Shown piece after piece: positions 6,275 to 6,447 of a stretch of 6,447 nucleotides of DNA; within the stretch, counting starts at the first letter, position 1, and each line of letters opens with the position of its first letter. The stretch is from BA4 sp044376575 (GTDB lineage: Bacteria; Bacteroidota; Bacteroidia; CAIKAF01). The stretch lies in the NCBI GenBank assembly GCA_044376575.1, contig JBILKR010000047.1, forward strand, positions 1 through 6,447, written 5' to 3'. The notes under the pieces are model-generated. The model was not told where the DNA came from. It made no database searches and worked only from the letters and a program-made list of their open reading frames with translations. Made by a program: the position numbers and the translations under genes.

Positions 6275-6447
6275 GTGAAAAAAATTGCTTTCATAACATT
6301 TTTATTATTCGTTTTTTCATTTCAATTCAGCGAAGCACAGGTTCGCAGAAGAAGGAAAACAGAAGTGAAAACGGAGAATATGCCCAAGTACGACAGGCGG
6401 TTGTTTCACTTTGGAATAAACCTTGGTGTAAATATGAACTGGCTGGC
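6275..6447 (+). CDS. porT: PorT-like type IX secretion outer-membrane protein, N-terminal part (runs off the right edge)
   Basis: An open frame runs from GTG at 6275 to the end of the window (57 complete codons). Residues 1-21 form a clear signal peptide (MKKIAFITFLLFVFSFQFSEA if GTG is read as Met). Cleavage before Gln22 would obey the Bacteroidota habit of Gln at +1. The mature part starts with a basic stretch (VRRRRK, 23-28). It then has NMPKYDRRLFHFGINLGVN (35-53), which resembles the PorT/SprT N terminus, where a YD-(basic)-HFGF-LG-N pattern leads into the first beta strand. PorT is an outer-membrane beta-barrel needed for protein export by the type IX system. Position just after ubiE agrees with the gene order I recall in this phylum. 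No in-frame ATG lies between the ubiE stop and this GTG, so the GTG start is preferred. The identification rests on about 35 mature residues and is probable, not certain. Confidence 0.72.
   Translation, partial: MKKIAFITFLLFVFSFQFSEAQVRRRRKTEVKTENMPKYDRRLFHFGINLGVNMNWL

Noticed and set aside
6079..6294. Leftward open frame spanning the ubiE 3' end and porT start
   Set aside because: It overlaps two well-supported rightward genes, including the signal peptide region, and shows no protein-like motif.

Overview
The window looks like a chromosomal segment from a member of the Bacteroidota. It is AT-rich, and its starts lack Shine-Dalgarno sequences and sit behind A/T-rich leaders. It carries a menaquinone-type UbiE methyltransferase followed by the beginning of a PorT-like gene of the type IX secretion system, which is confined to this phylum. 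The PorT-like signal peptide ends Glu-Ala-Gln, the pattern usual for Bacteroidota exported proteins. Placement below phylum (perhaps a Chitinophagia or Sphingobacteriia relative) is a guess from style, not something the sequence proves.

Layout: (1) Bases 1-507 hold the 3' end of a rightward gene of unknown function with an acidic linker and a compact C-terminal region. (2) Bases 551-591 hold a near-perfect symmetric hairpin flanked by A and T tracts, placed to terminate transcription from both sides. (3) Bases 679-2257 hold a leftward two-gene unit: a membrane-anchored 176-residue protein of unknown function, then, 4 bases later, a 347-residue di-heme lipoprotein of the cytochrome c peroxidase/MauG superfamily. 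(4) Bases 2258-2394 form a divergent intergenic region. (5) From 2395 to the right edge run four same-strand genes: a class I PLP-dependent aminotransferase, a TrkH/KtrB-type potassium transporter with a long N-terminal membrane extension, ubiE (menaquinone methylation) and the start of porT.

Functionally, most of this is housekeeping: amino-acid transamination, K+ uptake, respiratory quinone synthesis and protein secretion. The two leftward genes may form a small envelope unit built around a di-heme redox lipoprotein. That lipoprotein has a tyrosine where classical bacterial peroxidases carry the axial methionine, so it resembles MauG more than a textbook peroxidase. I found no mobile element, CRISPR array, tRNA, rRNA or defence locus. 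No clearly new multi-gene system is visible. The observations most worth checking are the MauG-like heme site, its unknown membrane partner, and the potassium transporter's N-terminal extension.
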